The translations under genes and the position numbers were made by a program. The notes below the pieces were generated by a model. It saw only the letters and a program-made list of their open reading frames with translations, had not been told where the DNA came from and searched no databases. DNA of 64,000 bases. Origin: Haemaphysalis longicornis. Taxonomy: Eukaryota > Arthropoda > Arachnida > Ixodida > Ixodidae. Location: NCBI GenBank assembly GCA_013339765.2, contig JABSTR010000946.1:124001-188000 (forward strand). The letters run 5' to 3'. This document shows positions 39,701-52,500 of this stretch, one piece after another; the first letter of the stretch is position 1; each line of letters begins with the position of its first letter.

Positions 39701-39940
39701 GGCGCAAACGGGGGAGAGCGGCATACGCACGCACCGAAGAAGTTCCCCGCAAGATCCACCGCTGCTGGAAGAATCGAGGCGGGCTCCGCAGCTCCGCAGC
39801 CGCCCGGACGTGGAAAGCACTTTCTCGGCTTCGGCTGGCACTGGATTCGATCGTCCCTCCTCTCGGCTCGCGCGAACCTCATGGCCGGGTCCACCAGGCA
39901 CTGTTCGTGGTGCCGCGCACTTCGCAGACGGTGGCGGTCA
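36746..39940. other. Downstream flank and probable 3' UTR of UGCG
   Basis: The part nearest 39940 is likely UGCG 3' UTR read leftward on the - strand. GC-rich and CpG-containing at 39540-39940, with AAAG-type runs at 39050-39075 and A-rich tracts at 39350-39400. I cannot place the poly-A site and recognise no other gene. Confidence 0.4.
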
Positions 39941-40114
39941 CTAGGAATCCGGCTTGACCACTTCGACGGCACCACCCCAGCGTAACCGGTACAGGCCCGC
40001 GCGCCACCGAATAGTCGGGTTCCACAGTGCGTGCAGGAAGAGGTAGAAGGCGCCGCACTCTCGGAACGTCCACGCCACCACAAACTCCCACTTGTTGAAC
40101 GGCAGGAGGCCGTT
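39941..40114 (-). CDS. UGCG: UGCG exon 7 (C-terminus and stop)
   Basis: Acceptor CTCGGCACAG|AAC; 57 codons, then TAG at 39943-39941. NGLLPFNKWEFVVAWTFREC leads to a hydrophobic segment (FYLFLHALWNP) and TIRWRAGLYRLRWGGAVEVV. This aligns with the C-terminal WDPTISWRTGRYRLRCGG block of animal UGCG. It ends in KPDS. No KKxx-type signal. Confidence 0.96.
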   Translation of the reverse strand, partial: NGLLPFNKWEFVVAWTFRECGAFYLFLHALWNPTIRWRAGLYRLRWGGAVEVVKPDS

Positions 40115-43100
40115 CTGTGCCGAGAGCCAGACAAGGTGGACACAAGGAGGGAAAAAGATAAATAAGGTAGTAGTTCTTTGCAGTGAACCGACATGACGCG
40201 TGTCCAGCATACTTTCATTTCTGCGATCACTATTCACACAAAAAAAATTAAAGCAAAGCTTTTTTAGTCTCACTGATGGTGGTGTCGTTACCTAAAATTC
40301 ACTGCAGGAAAGCCAAATTTACACAAAGGGAAGGCACATGATGATGACGAAACAAGAAAAACCGCTTCCCATAATCAGAATCTAATTTGGATCCCTTGTG
40401 TTGTGAAGCCAACATCTATCCAACTGCACCATTCAGACATGGTTGCAGCGGTTTGGATTTTAAAGCGAACAAGAACGCTTCACTTTCTTGTGAGGGAGTC
40501 GTTTGCTGTCGTCCGAGTCTGGCCTTTGGCCCGCAAGCAGTATGCACTTTGCTCGCAACAGGAGGGCAATCTGGGCCATTTGGTTTGACTCCATTTCTAT
40601 CAGCGCAAAATACGGGACGAGACGAAAGAACGGAAGCAGCACTGGTCCTGCGTGTTCTTTCATCTCGTCCTGTATTTTCGCGCTGTTAGAAATGACTTCA
40701 CTTCGATCGTTGATGCTCGGACTTTTGGCTGCAGCGGCTTTGACTTTGGATTTCACCATTTGAGTTTCGCAGCGCAAGAAAGCTTCACGTTTAAACCATC
40801 ATTACCATCGGGTGGAGGGCGTTTTCTTACTGTTTGTCTAAAGCCTTCGCTTATTGTTTAGCCCGCTTCGGTACAGTGTGCAATTACGAACGTTCATTCC
40901 ACCTCAATAGCCAGGCCGCTAGTGTTTGTTCTTGGCACAGTTTCATTTTTTATTACCAAGCTTTAAACACCTGTGACATGAGCCTTCAATGGTAGGACAC
41001 GTACGCTCACGGGTAAAATCTAAAGTTGTTTCCCTAAGGTGACCTAGAGAAGCAGCAGTCAATTTGGCGGAGTGCTGCTCGCGTGAACTTCAAACGCTCC
41101 TGCCTGAAGCGCTGCCACTCACCGACTACGTGATCCTGGGTTTCGTCCAGAAACGCGTTTTCTCACTCACACGACACGATTTCTTTCTACAAACTTGACT
41201 GAGAGGCTTCACACTCCAACAGAATGATGTTGGCAGCCAATGCTTTTCCTTAGCCTTCATCACAGAGCTTCATACACCCGTGACATCTTTTCAAGGTGAT
41301 AGCGTATAATACACTTATGCGTAAAGGACGCTCGGTTGCGCAAAATGAAGAACGATGTACAAAAATTGAAAGCACAGAAGGCTAGAGCTTATTTAGTTTG
41401 CTGTGTTTGGCACTGATTCGAGTGTTAACTTTGTTTTAGAAGGAAGGTCAGTGCTAATGATCAGTAGACCTACGGGTGGTCCCCGTATGACAGTATGACT
41501 GCAACAGTGTGGCTCATCTCTCTCTACCTGGAAAAAAAAAAAAAAAAAAAAAAAAAAACCCTACGTTTAACAAAGCATGTGTTGGCGCAGAATGGCAACG
41601 ACAGATTAATTACCTGTACCACGTTCAGGGGTGATCCAGCCATTCGAACTATTGGAGCAATTTTTGGAGCTGAAAAAATGTTATTTTGGAGCACTATTGT
41701 ATCAGAGCTTGATTTTGGAGCAGCTTGGGAGCAGCACAAAACTTATGTTGCAGCTTCATTTATCTGGAGATAAAGAAGGCTGGCAACCATTCAGGCAACG
41801 CTAATTACTTCCCCACAGTTGTACTCTGAAGCTGGTAACTAAAGCACCAAAATTGTGTGCCCCCACAGCCTTTAGGCACCGCTGCAAGTGAAGCAGATGA
41901 CAAGCGTTTCTTTAACTTAAAAAACAAACACCAAGTAATCATTACAAAAACTTACTGATACCAAAAGCGGGCCCATTTTATTTACAATAAAATTATTTCA
42001 CTATCTCAAACATATTGCACTGATTTGTTGCTTCTTGCCGTTTCGTTCAGTTCATCCAGCTCGGAGGGTCCGGCTCGACAATATTTAGACAGAAAATATT
42101 GCACTTCACACACATCACACCATACTATTGCTTCTTGCTTGCCTTCTTAAGTTCATTCAGCTCGGAGAGGGTGTGGCTAAAGGCAGAGTTGCCTTCTGGT
42201 AATAAAGCCTGCCTTGATGAAATAATGTTTTCAGCCCTTTTCAGCAACGCACGGCATGAGATCCCCTTTTCTTCTAAATTCCACCTGAGCTGCTTTTCAT
42301 TGCCGACATCAGCACCACATTCCCGGCCACTCAGGCGGTGGATAAGAGCAATATGAAGGGGCTTTATTTTCAATACCGTCACGCGGAATGAAAAAAAAAA
42401 AAAAGAAGAGAAAACCGCTGCGAAAATCCCAAACGGCAAGTTGTTTAATTACGCTGATGCAGGTTTGGCTAGCGCTACTCCACTGCAGTAGCCCTAAATA
42501 TAAGGCCGCACAGTAATAAAACGATTCGCCGCGAGCGCAGAAAAGAATAGACTCTCGTTTGTGCATCTTGTCACGAGTGGCCGAACGTCAATCGCTAGTT
42601 TTCTACAAGCGATACACATGAAGTAATGCCATTATGCTTGTTTGCAGCAGTGCGGGAAACCACTCCGTTGCGGTCCACGCCACCGGAGTGTATGCATGCC
42701 TGACTTGACGAATTACCATCTCTGCTCCGAAGCGGCACCGTGGCTGCACTATTGCTGCACTGTGGCTGCACCATGAGCAGAGCTCGGCTGGGGCAACCGA
42801 ATAATTCGAGCGCACCAGCTTCCTCCAAATTGCCAACCTAGGAACCATCGTGCTGATTAGCGGTAGAATGATCGTCTCTCGCTTCAGCTGGTTTGAGGGG
42901 GACAACTCTCGGCCGAAAGACCGGGTTCAAGTGGTTCGGAGCATTTGGCGCAAGTAAAACACCACTGGGCGCAGCAGGGCGCAGGAGAGTACAATTGTAG
43001 CAAAATGGCGCAAATGGCACAGCTGGATCACCCCTGCACGTTCTAAGTCTATCTTTGTTTTTGTTGCAATATCTTACATGCTTATAGAGGTTTTCCATAG

Positions 43101-46100
43101 AGGTTTTCCAGGAAGCAAGCGACTGCACATGCTTCTTTCTTGTCCTTGTGTGTTTTTTCTTCGCTGTAGTCCAAGTCATACTAAGCCAACTCACCCAAAC
43201 TTCAACCTTACCAAGGTTGACGACGTGTTTATCATCCCTTGAGACAGTACTCCTTACAGGTCAGGTACAATGCCACCCGAACAGCATATATGGATACATC
43301 ATACCACCCGTATAACGAATACGGGTAATCACACAGGGTAACCATACAAAGCAGTTCATCACTTTTCACAGGCCCTGTATGATTCCACCCGTACGACATA
43401 TACGAGATTCATCATACCGCCTGTATCATGGATACGGGTACCCATACGACGCATCGCCCTCTACACGGGTCCTGTACGATGCCACTTGTATGACGTATAC
43501 ATCGTATTGCCTGCATAACAGATACGGGTACCCATACAATGCAGTTCGTCACCCCCTTAACGGGTACCCATATGGTGGTGCACCCCCCGCACCGCCGCAC
43601 CTGTATGATGGAGAGCAGCATCCAGTCGAGCAGGAACCAGAGCAGCAGGTGCAGCAGGTAGACGGCGAAGGCGTCCCACTGGAAGAGGAAGCTGGTGGCC
43701 CAGGCCACCAGGGCGCCCAGAAGCATGCACTCGGACAGGGGCTCCAGCAGGATCAGGTGTGGCAGCATGGCGAAGCGCAGCTTGGCCCAGCGCGCCACCC
43801 GCGTCTGGAACAGCCCCACCTCGCACAGCCCAGAGTTCTGCCACGCGGGCTGCGAGCTGATGCGGATCTTCCAGCCCCTGCACATTCACCGTGGGAAATG
43901 GGGGAGGTGTTACGAACAGATCGTGGGGTTTGTGTGTGTGGACGCGCCGCGCACAGAGGCTTCGACAGCGCACAATGCGACTTGCCGTCGGCGTTTCCTG
44001 CAGAGCTTCAAAGCTCCGCTGCGAAGCCCCCTGACAGAACAGAACTGTGCAAGTCGGTACATGCCGTGGCGCTCACGCGACTTCAAGATTGCGGCGCGGT
44101 CAGAACCCTCTTGCGCATGCATGGGCTCGCCACGACAACTGTTGACGGTGCCTAACTCATTGCATCTCAGACTCTGCGAGAGTGCTTTTGCTTGAGTGTG
44201 CTTCACTCTGCTCCGAACGTGTTCGCGCTTGTAATGACCGTTGCATTGGAGACCATAAAAAGGCTCGCTTTTTTGACGAGCTGGCCAGTGACGGTTTGGG
44301 CTCCTCCGGAAAATGTGTCTCTGCCCGTTCGAGTTGACATGTTTGAAGCACACCAGCGTGCTGCTTCCTCTACCATCGCGTTTCTCTACTCGCCATGCTT
44401 TAAACAAGTTTGGCCATTGGCTCTTTGTCGTCTGGCAAGCCCCTCGCCAACTACGCTACCTCAACGGGACGGGTCGTAGTTGTACACCCTCATTCTTGCA
44501 ACAGTGGGGCCTCGGTGAGGCACGCACGGGCCATCGCAGAGCTACCACAACCGCTTCCCGTTTTCCCCAAATGGCTCATCCGTCTACACTGGAAATTCCC
44601 TGGGTTTACGTCAGCAATGGTCTCATCAGTCAACCCAATCATTTTTCTAATCCAATGAAAACCATTAAACGTTTCACCAACCTGAAAAGGGGGAGGCTTA
44701 TCTGCGACTGGAATGAAGATAAAATGTGACTGGCAATGCTTGCACACTTATTGCGCCTCCAGAGGCCTCTGACGGTGCAAGCAGACTGGGCATGCCACTG
44801 CAACAACACCTCGCTCATGCGCAAGTGTGCTATTTGTGAGGTGTTTAAGCACTTGACGCATCACAACTGTCACAGCTGACAAGCTGTTTTTGCAGAGCCT
44901 CTGGCTCTTCACCTTTAACCGGCTAGGTACTATTTTTAACCACACAGCAGAAAGACTCTTCTCAGCTACAATTATTATAACACTTCGGACCTAGAGTTGC
45001 CGGTTTCACTATGAAAGCACTGTGTTCATAAAAATGAAGCATGACAGTCAAATTTATAATTAGTTCGTTATCTGCAATAATTTGCGACATCAGTGTTCAT
45101 TATGATGAGGTTTAGGTGCCCTTCACTAGAGACGCGAGTGTTTTTCAGGACACTAAGAAACGCGAGTGAAAAGCCAGTGTTTGAAAAGCAGTACAATCTG
45201 GAAGAAGTCCAGAAATAATTCTCACTGACGAGTACAGTAGCAACCAAACAAAGCAATGCTCTTTGAGCTACAAACTCATGGTTCCTGTGAATCGTAAATG
45301 TTTCCGCCCCAGGGCCAATCAATTTTTGTCTGCATATCCATTCTTGTTACTGGTGCACAAACCTCCCCTCTCCCTTCTATCCCCTCACACCCTTTCCCTC
45401 CCCTCCAACGAGATGACTGCAATGAAGATTCGCCCAATTCAATTTAACTTTCCCACATTTGCGTTGCTCGCGTGACATCTGCTGAGAGACCTCTTGTTCC
45501 TGTTGGTTTCGAATTCCCAACTTCTTCACATGTAGTTTTAATTTCTATCATAAAAGCAATCAAACACGAATTCTTAATTAAACAAATGACGTACTCTCGC
45601 TTACGTATACTTATTTCCTGCCACAAATATGCCCGAGGTTTCCTTTTCACCGATAAGTGTGAACACGTACAAGCCACGGCAGGAGTTTTAGCTGTTTGGA
45701 ACGATCTTCCCTGTATATACTGAATTTATTCGATTATAAGGCGGTCACAATTATAAGGCGAGGGTGCAGCTTGGAGAGTAAAAAAAAATCACCATATATA
45801 TATGCTGAGCTCCAAATATAAGGCAGGGTATGACTTTGAGGCTAGAAATTTTTGAAAAAAACCTCCCCTTATATTCGAATGAATACGGTACTTTAGGTTG
45901 AAGCATTCTTTCAAATGTTTTCTAGCCAGACGGTTTAACGGATTCACAGACAGACCGAAACAGTCTACAAAACCTGCCAAAAACATGTCTATGCTCCCCC
46001 CTTCCATCTCTACAAAAAATCTACACATACAAGAGGGCCTGTGGCCTAACAAGTTGCCTCAAGAAAGAGTGGGATCCTTGGTTCAATCAAAGGAGAACGA

Positions 46101-49100
46101 AATACGGGACTGACCTGTCCTCGAATGATTTGGCGAAGAAGAAGTCTTCGGCCAAGTAGTGGCCGAACGCCCGGATGCCGCCTACTTCGTCGAGCAGCTT
46201 CTTCCGCATCAACGCCGACATGCCCGTGGCGCAGTTGATGTGGAGAAAATCAGCCGCCAGGTAGATGCGTGCGTGCGCCGTTCCAAAATAGACCTGCACA
46301 AACACGTGGGCAGAAAACGGGATGTGAGGGATGAAACATGCGGCCAGCTCTTCCGGCTTGGCTTGGCTTCTCAATGGGACCACAAAGACAAACTTTGTCT
46401 CCGTTTGAAAGGTTGCCAAGGCAGAATGACAAATATCTCAAGCTCAACGCAAACTGCGCTTGGTTAGGAGGCAGCCAGGCATGATCGTGTGGCTAACACA
46501 TCTGGCTTGGCTTCGCTCTTTAACAGGACCACAAAAACAGCATACAATTTCCCCTCCATTTGATAGATTGCCATGGCAGAACGACAATTAAGTTCAGCAC
46601 CAACTGCTCTCAATTAACAAAACCTCAGGGATAAAATGTGTGGCCAGCCCCCTCAGGCTTGGCTTGGCTTCGCAACGGGACCACAAAGACAATGCTAGGG
46701 TGGCTAGAATGGGAAGGTGTGATGACCGGCCAGGAAAAGCTGGCCCCCGTTCGCGTGAATGCCGCGCGGCGGTGCTTTCGTCAGGGGCGCCGTCAGCTCG
46801 CGCGGCCGTTCTGGCCGTTCTCCGTGCTACCCATCTCTGCCACGACCCGGCGGGGACGCGTTACTGAGCTCTGGAAATTGTAGCTAATACCGCAGTTCCT
46901 TAGACAAGGCAAGGCTTGTGTTGCGCTACCGCTAACATGAGGTTTGCGACACGGCTAAATAGATCCGAGTTTTAAATTAAGCTGCCAGAAAGCAAGCAGG
47001 CGTTTGAGAAATGCCACATTAAAGCGCTAGACACATGGACGACTGGTGCTGCACGCGATTCGCGTGCGACTGATCGTTACGACTAATTGTTAGGACCGAT
47101 TTTGGCGGATCAGTCGCATGCGAATCGCGTGCACCAGTCGTCCATGTGTCTAGCGCTTAAAGCCGCTGAGCGGGAGCTTATGTGGGGTACAGGGCTTTTT
47201 GCAGGGTTTATGTGAAATATTGTTTTTTTTTCTTCGAGGTGAGCGCTATATTAATTGCTAGGATCACGCGGCATGTTTATTCTTGCCACTCATTTTTTCG
47301 TTGGTGGTGGTGGTGGGCGTAATTACGTACGAAAGTAGATAACTTCATTTACACCAGCCAAATCAGCATGAAATTGTGGCATACGTTCTAATGCAACGTC
47401 TTGGAGTCATTTCATTCCCAATGTAGTTCGAAAACCAAACAAAAAGATGCAACATGTTCCTAGTCGAGCAAACTTCATTGCGTGGAGCAGAATGCAGTTC
47501 AGTTCTGCTGCTTCTTTCCCGTTACGGCAAGCCTTTATTGCCTTTGCTCTCGTTTGTTTTGTAATCAAAATGCAAATAAAAATGAACAATGTTTAGCACA
47601 CAATCAGCGCTGCTGCTTCAGCTGTGGAGGAGCATTGTTTGTAGTTGTACCACGTACTAGATTTAGTCGCGGTAAAATAGTACATTCAAAACTCGACCTA
47701 ACGAACAAATTCTGATTAATGCTCAAACTAACGAAATAGATTCCCCGCCACCTCCAAATTTAACGAAGAATTTCGAGCAACAGGCATAGATCTAATAATG
47801 AGAAATTTCAAATGTGTTCGGACAGAACACCACGAAGATGATTGCGCCACGTCAGAAAAAAAGAGGCATTAGTTTTCACGGAACTTTACGTGATAAATTA
47901 CTCAACAATCCCGTGGTGCATGGCTTCCTGGCCAGCACGCTTCCCACAATCTTGAAGGGAAATGACGCCATCATCCATGCCAATTCTTCTGGAACTGCGT
48001 CGAAGAAAAATAACCTCAAGGACACGTATATCCTGCAAGAGAAACTGGACGAAGCCCTGTTTACGTGGATCATCAAGGATATGAGAGCCAAGAATGGTCC
48101 GCTCGGCGGGAGGTGGTACAATAGAAAGCGCTGTGTTTCGCGTGGCTGCTGGGGTGCGATGACTTCAAGGCAAGCCCTAGCTGGCTCATTATTTTCACCG
48201 TGCACATTTAGTGGATCGCTTAATTATCGTCATGCGAGCGCCGTAGCCGCCACAATTACAATCTCATGGTAGCTGCTGGGATGCACTCCCTTTAGACATG
48301 GAATTAATGAAATCAACTGCTTGTGAAATGACAGTCCCGATTTTAAGAAGTTCCCGATTTAACAAACTACGCGGTTTTCAGTGGCTGCGTTAGATCGGGT
48401 TTTAACTGTACGACATGCTAGAACTATTCATGTCGCGTCAAAGCGCCTTGCGCAAACAGCCCAATTGTCCTGAAGCATCTTGTCGGCCCTCGGAATAGCA
48501 CGCGACCACTTCAAAATCAGGTCTTGACACGCGGGTGCACGAAAGAGGGGCACTTTTTCGGAACAAGGTTTGTATCCGAAATTGCACCCTACCACGAAGC
48601 ACCATCTCCGAGTTTTTTCTTTGAAGTAGAAGGCATATTTGCCACCGCACAGCAGTGCAGTCACACACGAAATATGCAATACTCCGAAGCAAAACACAGA
48701 GCGACTATTCCTACCGGCCGCGGTGGCTCAGTGGCTAAGGCGTTGCGCTGCTGAGCACAAGGTCGCAAGTTCGATTCCTGGCCGCCGTGGCCGCTTTTCT
48801 GATGGAAGCGAAAAGCAAAAACGCCCGTGTGTACGAGATTTCGGCGCACATTAAAGATCCCCAGGCGGTCAACATTAATACGGAGCCCTCCACTACGGCG
48901 CGCCTCATCGCCTGCGTTGCGTCGGCGCGTTAAACCCTACAATCAATCAGTGACCAGTCCGCGCCCAGACTGGCCGCTGGACTGGCTTTCCCCCCGGAAA
49001 CGCTGACGGCGCCCCTGACAACAGCGCTCTGTTTTGCCCTAGCGGCAGGCACGCGCCGGGGGAACACCCGCTCTGCGGGAAAGGCGCCGCGGTCATCACA

Positions 49101-49509
49101 CCTTCCCATTCTAGCCACCCTAACAACGCACAACTTTGCCTCCATTTCAATAATTGCCACGGAAGAACGACCTATCGCAAGTTCAACACAAACGATGCTC
49201 AATAAACAGGAGCTCAGGGTAAAACGTGTGGTTAGCACTCCTGGCTTGGCTTGGATTCTCAAAAGGGATTCAGAAGACAGCACACAACTTCGCTCTATTC
49301 AAAAGATTGCCCCGGTAGAAAAACATGTACATCAAGCTTAACAAAAACTGAGTTTAGTTAGGCTACATAATTAGGAATGATGAATGGTGGTACTGCAGTT
49401 CTCTCACACTACTACAGCGGAGTCACCAACCAAAAACTGTAACTGGCCCAAAAAGCTTCGAAGGGAAGCTGTGCACGTGCGTGCACAGCTTCCGTGCGTG
49501 CGTGCGTGC

Positions 49510-49562
<53 letters not shown>

Positions 49563-52500
49563 ATGCTCTCACCTTTTCTAAAATGGCTGGGAATCCCTTC
49601 CTATCACAGGCAAAAGGCATCTGGTGAACCAGGGCAACGTCGTCAGTCATGGTCATCGCCATGTCCACGAGCGTGTCTTCCTTCACTGCACACAGCCACA
49701 TGCGCCGTCAGTTCCGTGATTAGTGCATGGCGACACGACAACCTCCCACATCGCTTGGCAGCAAACGTTCAACGCTCCATTTGGACACAACAACTGTGCT
49801 CAAGTCCAAACAAGTACAATTTCGACCATGAACCATCAGAAATTTCGCTCGCTTCATTGCCCTACAGCCAGCATATTGTGCAACCTTTTTTTCTCTTTGA
49901 AACCAACCTTCCTGAAATTCCCCGGTCTAACTATGAATAACGTTTGTTAATGTTAGCGGCAGTCTACATCTGTTTTGAGTTAGTTCAAGATGCAGACATG
50001 TGGTGTGGCTTTAAGAAATGAGACCTGCAATGCAACACAGTCAGAAGTTCCATCGAGCACACTAAATGCAACTGCAGCGCCCCCGTTATAACCACAACAT
50101 GAAAGACACGACACATAAGGTGAACTTGTGAGCAACTCCACTATCCCCCTTTCAACTCAAGCATCAATTCGCATGTTAGTCCGATTCAATATCTGTATGT
50201 TGAGCAGCCTCTGCAGTTTGGCGGCTCCCACATCTGACAAACAGAACATCTGCAGCCGAAAAGTGGCTTGGCTCTTTTAGGACGCAGGCTTCCCTTTCAC
50301 CTAATCTTTTTTGAGCAATCACTTAGACCAGTTCTTTTCACGCAAAACTGAACCCGATCTGCATGCCTCGATTCGGGCCGATATCCAGTAATCTTAGCTC
50401 TTCCGCTCAATTTTCACTTCCCCCAGAGAGAGAGAGGAGAGCGCGCATGGAACACTCACTCCGGATCCCGCTGTCCGAGATGAGGATGAGTTCGTACTTG
50501 GCAGCTTCGTAGCCTGGTTGCATATTGTTGATCTTGGGGTTCACCCCAACGGGGCAGCCCCCTACAAGGAAAGAAGAAGCGACAAAAACATTAGGCATCA
50601 TTCACACAGCCGTTTTTCACCCCGTCACGTCACCGCCTTCCGTCATGGGTGACGGTTTCTCGGGCGATTTCTCGCCAAAGACGGTGTGACGGTGATCGGA
50701 AGCCGGCCTCTACATTTCTGTTCCGTCAACGCGACGGGACCACGCGCCGTGGTAAACCAGCCAATCAGAAAACAAATTTTTGCGGCTAAATCTAGCGAAA
50801 AGTGAGCACACGTAAAAATCAGCCATTTTCTTTACTTTTCCCATTAAGCACGCTCAATTCTAGGCTAAACTGATCACTAGGCAGACGACCCTGTACTCTG
50901 ACGGAGAGCTCCAGTGGGAACACTACTCCGTCACGAAGAAGGTGACAGCTGTGAGAACGAGGGCTTAGTTGTCACACGGACGGCGGTTTTCTCCTCTTTC
51001 CTTCTTCCTACTATCTGCAGTGATACGACTTCAACAGCAATTGACTCATGACAAGTTTCTCTCCAACTACTGATTGCCATCTCCTTCCCCTGGCCTGGAT
51101 TGAATCTGGCATTGGTTTTCTTTTTTTAACGTTTATTCATCCTCATCAGCCTATCTTATCTCCACTGCAGAAAGAGGGCCTTTCCCACCGACTGCCAACG
51201 GCTCCTATTCTGTGCTGTTCGGATACACTTTTTACCAAATTCCCTTATCTCATCCTTCCACCAATTTGCTAGTCTTCTTCCCATATCTCTAGTCCAGTCT
51301 CTCGGTAGACACTTTAACCCTAGTTGCCTACTAGTTGTGGGCTAGAGCACTGCTTGGGCTAGAGTTGGGCTAGAGCACTTCTAGCCTACTAGGCTAGCAG
51401 TGCTCTAGGTGTAACTTTCAAGCAGTAATGGTGGTTTACAAAAAAGGCCGGCCATGCAAGACAGACACGGCACATTCGTTGTTAAAGGGTCTTCATCAGA
51501 CATCCCATGGACTACAGAATGGCTGCCGCCCTAACAGTGCGAACTCCGCAACATTGCTATTGTATTGCTGTTGTGTTGTGTTGTGTTGCGCGCGCGCACA
51601 CACACAAAAAGTAGAATTTCAAAGATGCAGCCATGTTTTCATGGGTGCACCACGATGTGAGAGCGCAGATTAAATTTAGAACCACCTGGACTTCTTTCAA
51701 GGCTGACGGCGCGTACACGAGCCGTTTTCATATTGTTGCTTCCTCATAGATGCAGTTGCCACGGCCGGAAACCAAATCCGTGCCATCGTGCTGGCAAAAA
51801 AAAAAAAAGGGGGGGGAGGAAGTTGCATTTGTCGCTTTCTGCATAACAGGAAGGAAGAAGATAAAAAAGGGGCAGCTGAAAAAAGCTTGTCGCCAAAACC
51901 TATGCCTGAGCATGATAATGCAGTGAATTTCCCCAGAGAGATCCCCCACCAGCAAACAGCAAAGGCTTGGGCGGTGTATATACGGGGAATTGCACAAACA
52001 GGTTGAAAGACCAATTACAATTAATAAAACCACAAAGAGATTACAAGAGTTTTGTGAATGACGACCCGTTCATGTAGGCACACCAACTGTCAAGTCATGT
52101 GCACTACCTTTACTGATGGTGTCCCTTGCGGCACCTTTTGGCGAGAGCGGTGCACAGGGCACAAACTAGGTGGCACAAGCCCACCACGCTATCATACTCG
52201 TATTTACATTGCACTGTTTGGGGCAGGCACGAGTCACTGCTGGTGAATTGATGAACATGAGCTGCCCGTTTCCAAAAATTTTCACACGAAGAAAGATATA
52301 GAAGCAAGACTGGCACTATAAAGACCCAGCCCCCATTCTTTTGTGCTTGTCTATCTTTCCTTTCAGTCAATGCTTTAGGCACATACTTTGAATAACAACC
52401 CTCCATTATTTCACAGTGCAAGACTGTGACAGTCCACCAGCCAAGAAATCAAAACAAAAAGCTGACGAGGAAATGCAACACTGTGTACACGAAAGCTTAA

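Larger units (their letters stand above)
46696..49122. mobile_element. 2.4 kb TIR element inserted in the tandem array
   Basis: Ends TAGGGTGGCTAGAATGGGAA and inverse, perfect over at least 32 bases, with imperfect similarity further in (GTCAGGGGCGCCGTCAGC on both sides). A 7-base near-duplication flanks it (ACAATGC at 46689, ACAACGC at 49123). TAGGG-type tips suggest hAT, but hAT usually makes 8-bp duplications, so this is tentative. The interior holds a foldback MITE, a Tigger remnant and a Ruka SINE. Confidence 0.85.

Noticed and set aside
39419..40273. Several large open frames overlapping UGCG exon 7 and its 3' side
   Set aside because: GC-rich shadows of the UGCG reading frame and 3' UTR; the UGCG frame itself explains the conserved residues.
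43379..44195. 258- and 166-codon + frames opposite UGCG exon 6
   Set aside because: Antisense shadows of the UGCG exon and adjacent minisatellite.
48715..48790. tRNA gene
   Set aside because: A and B boxes are good, but the sequence continues as a Ruka-type SINE and no acceptor stem pairs.
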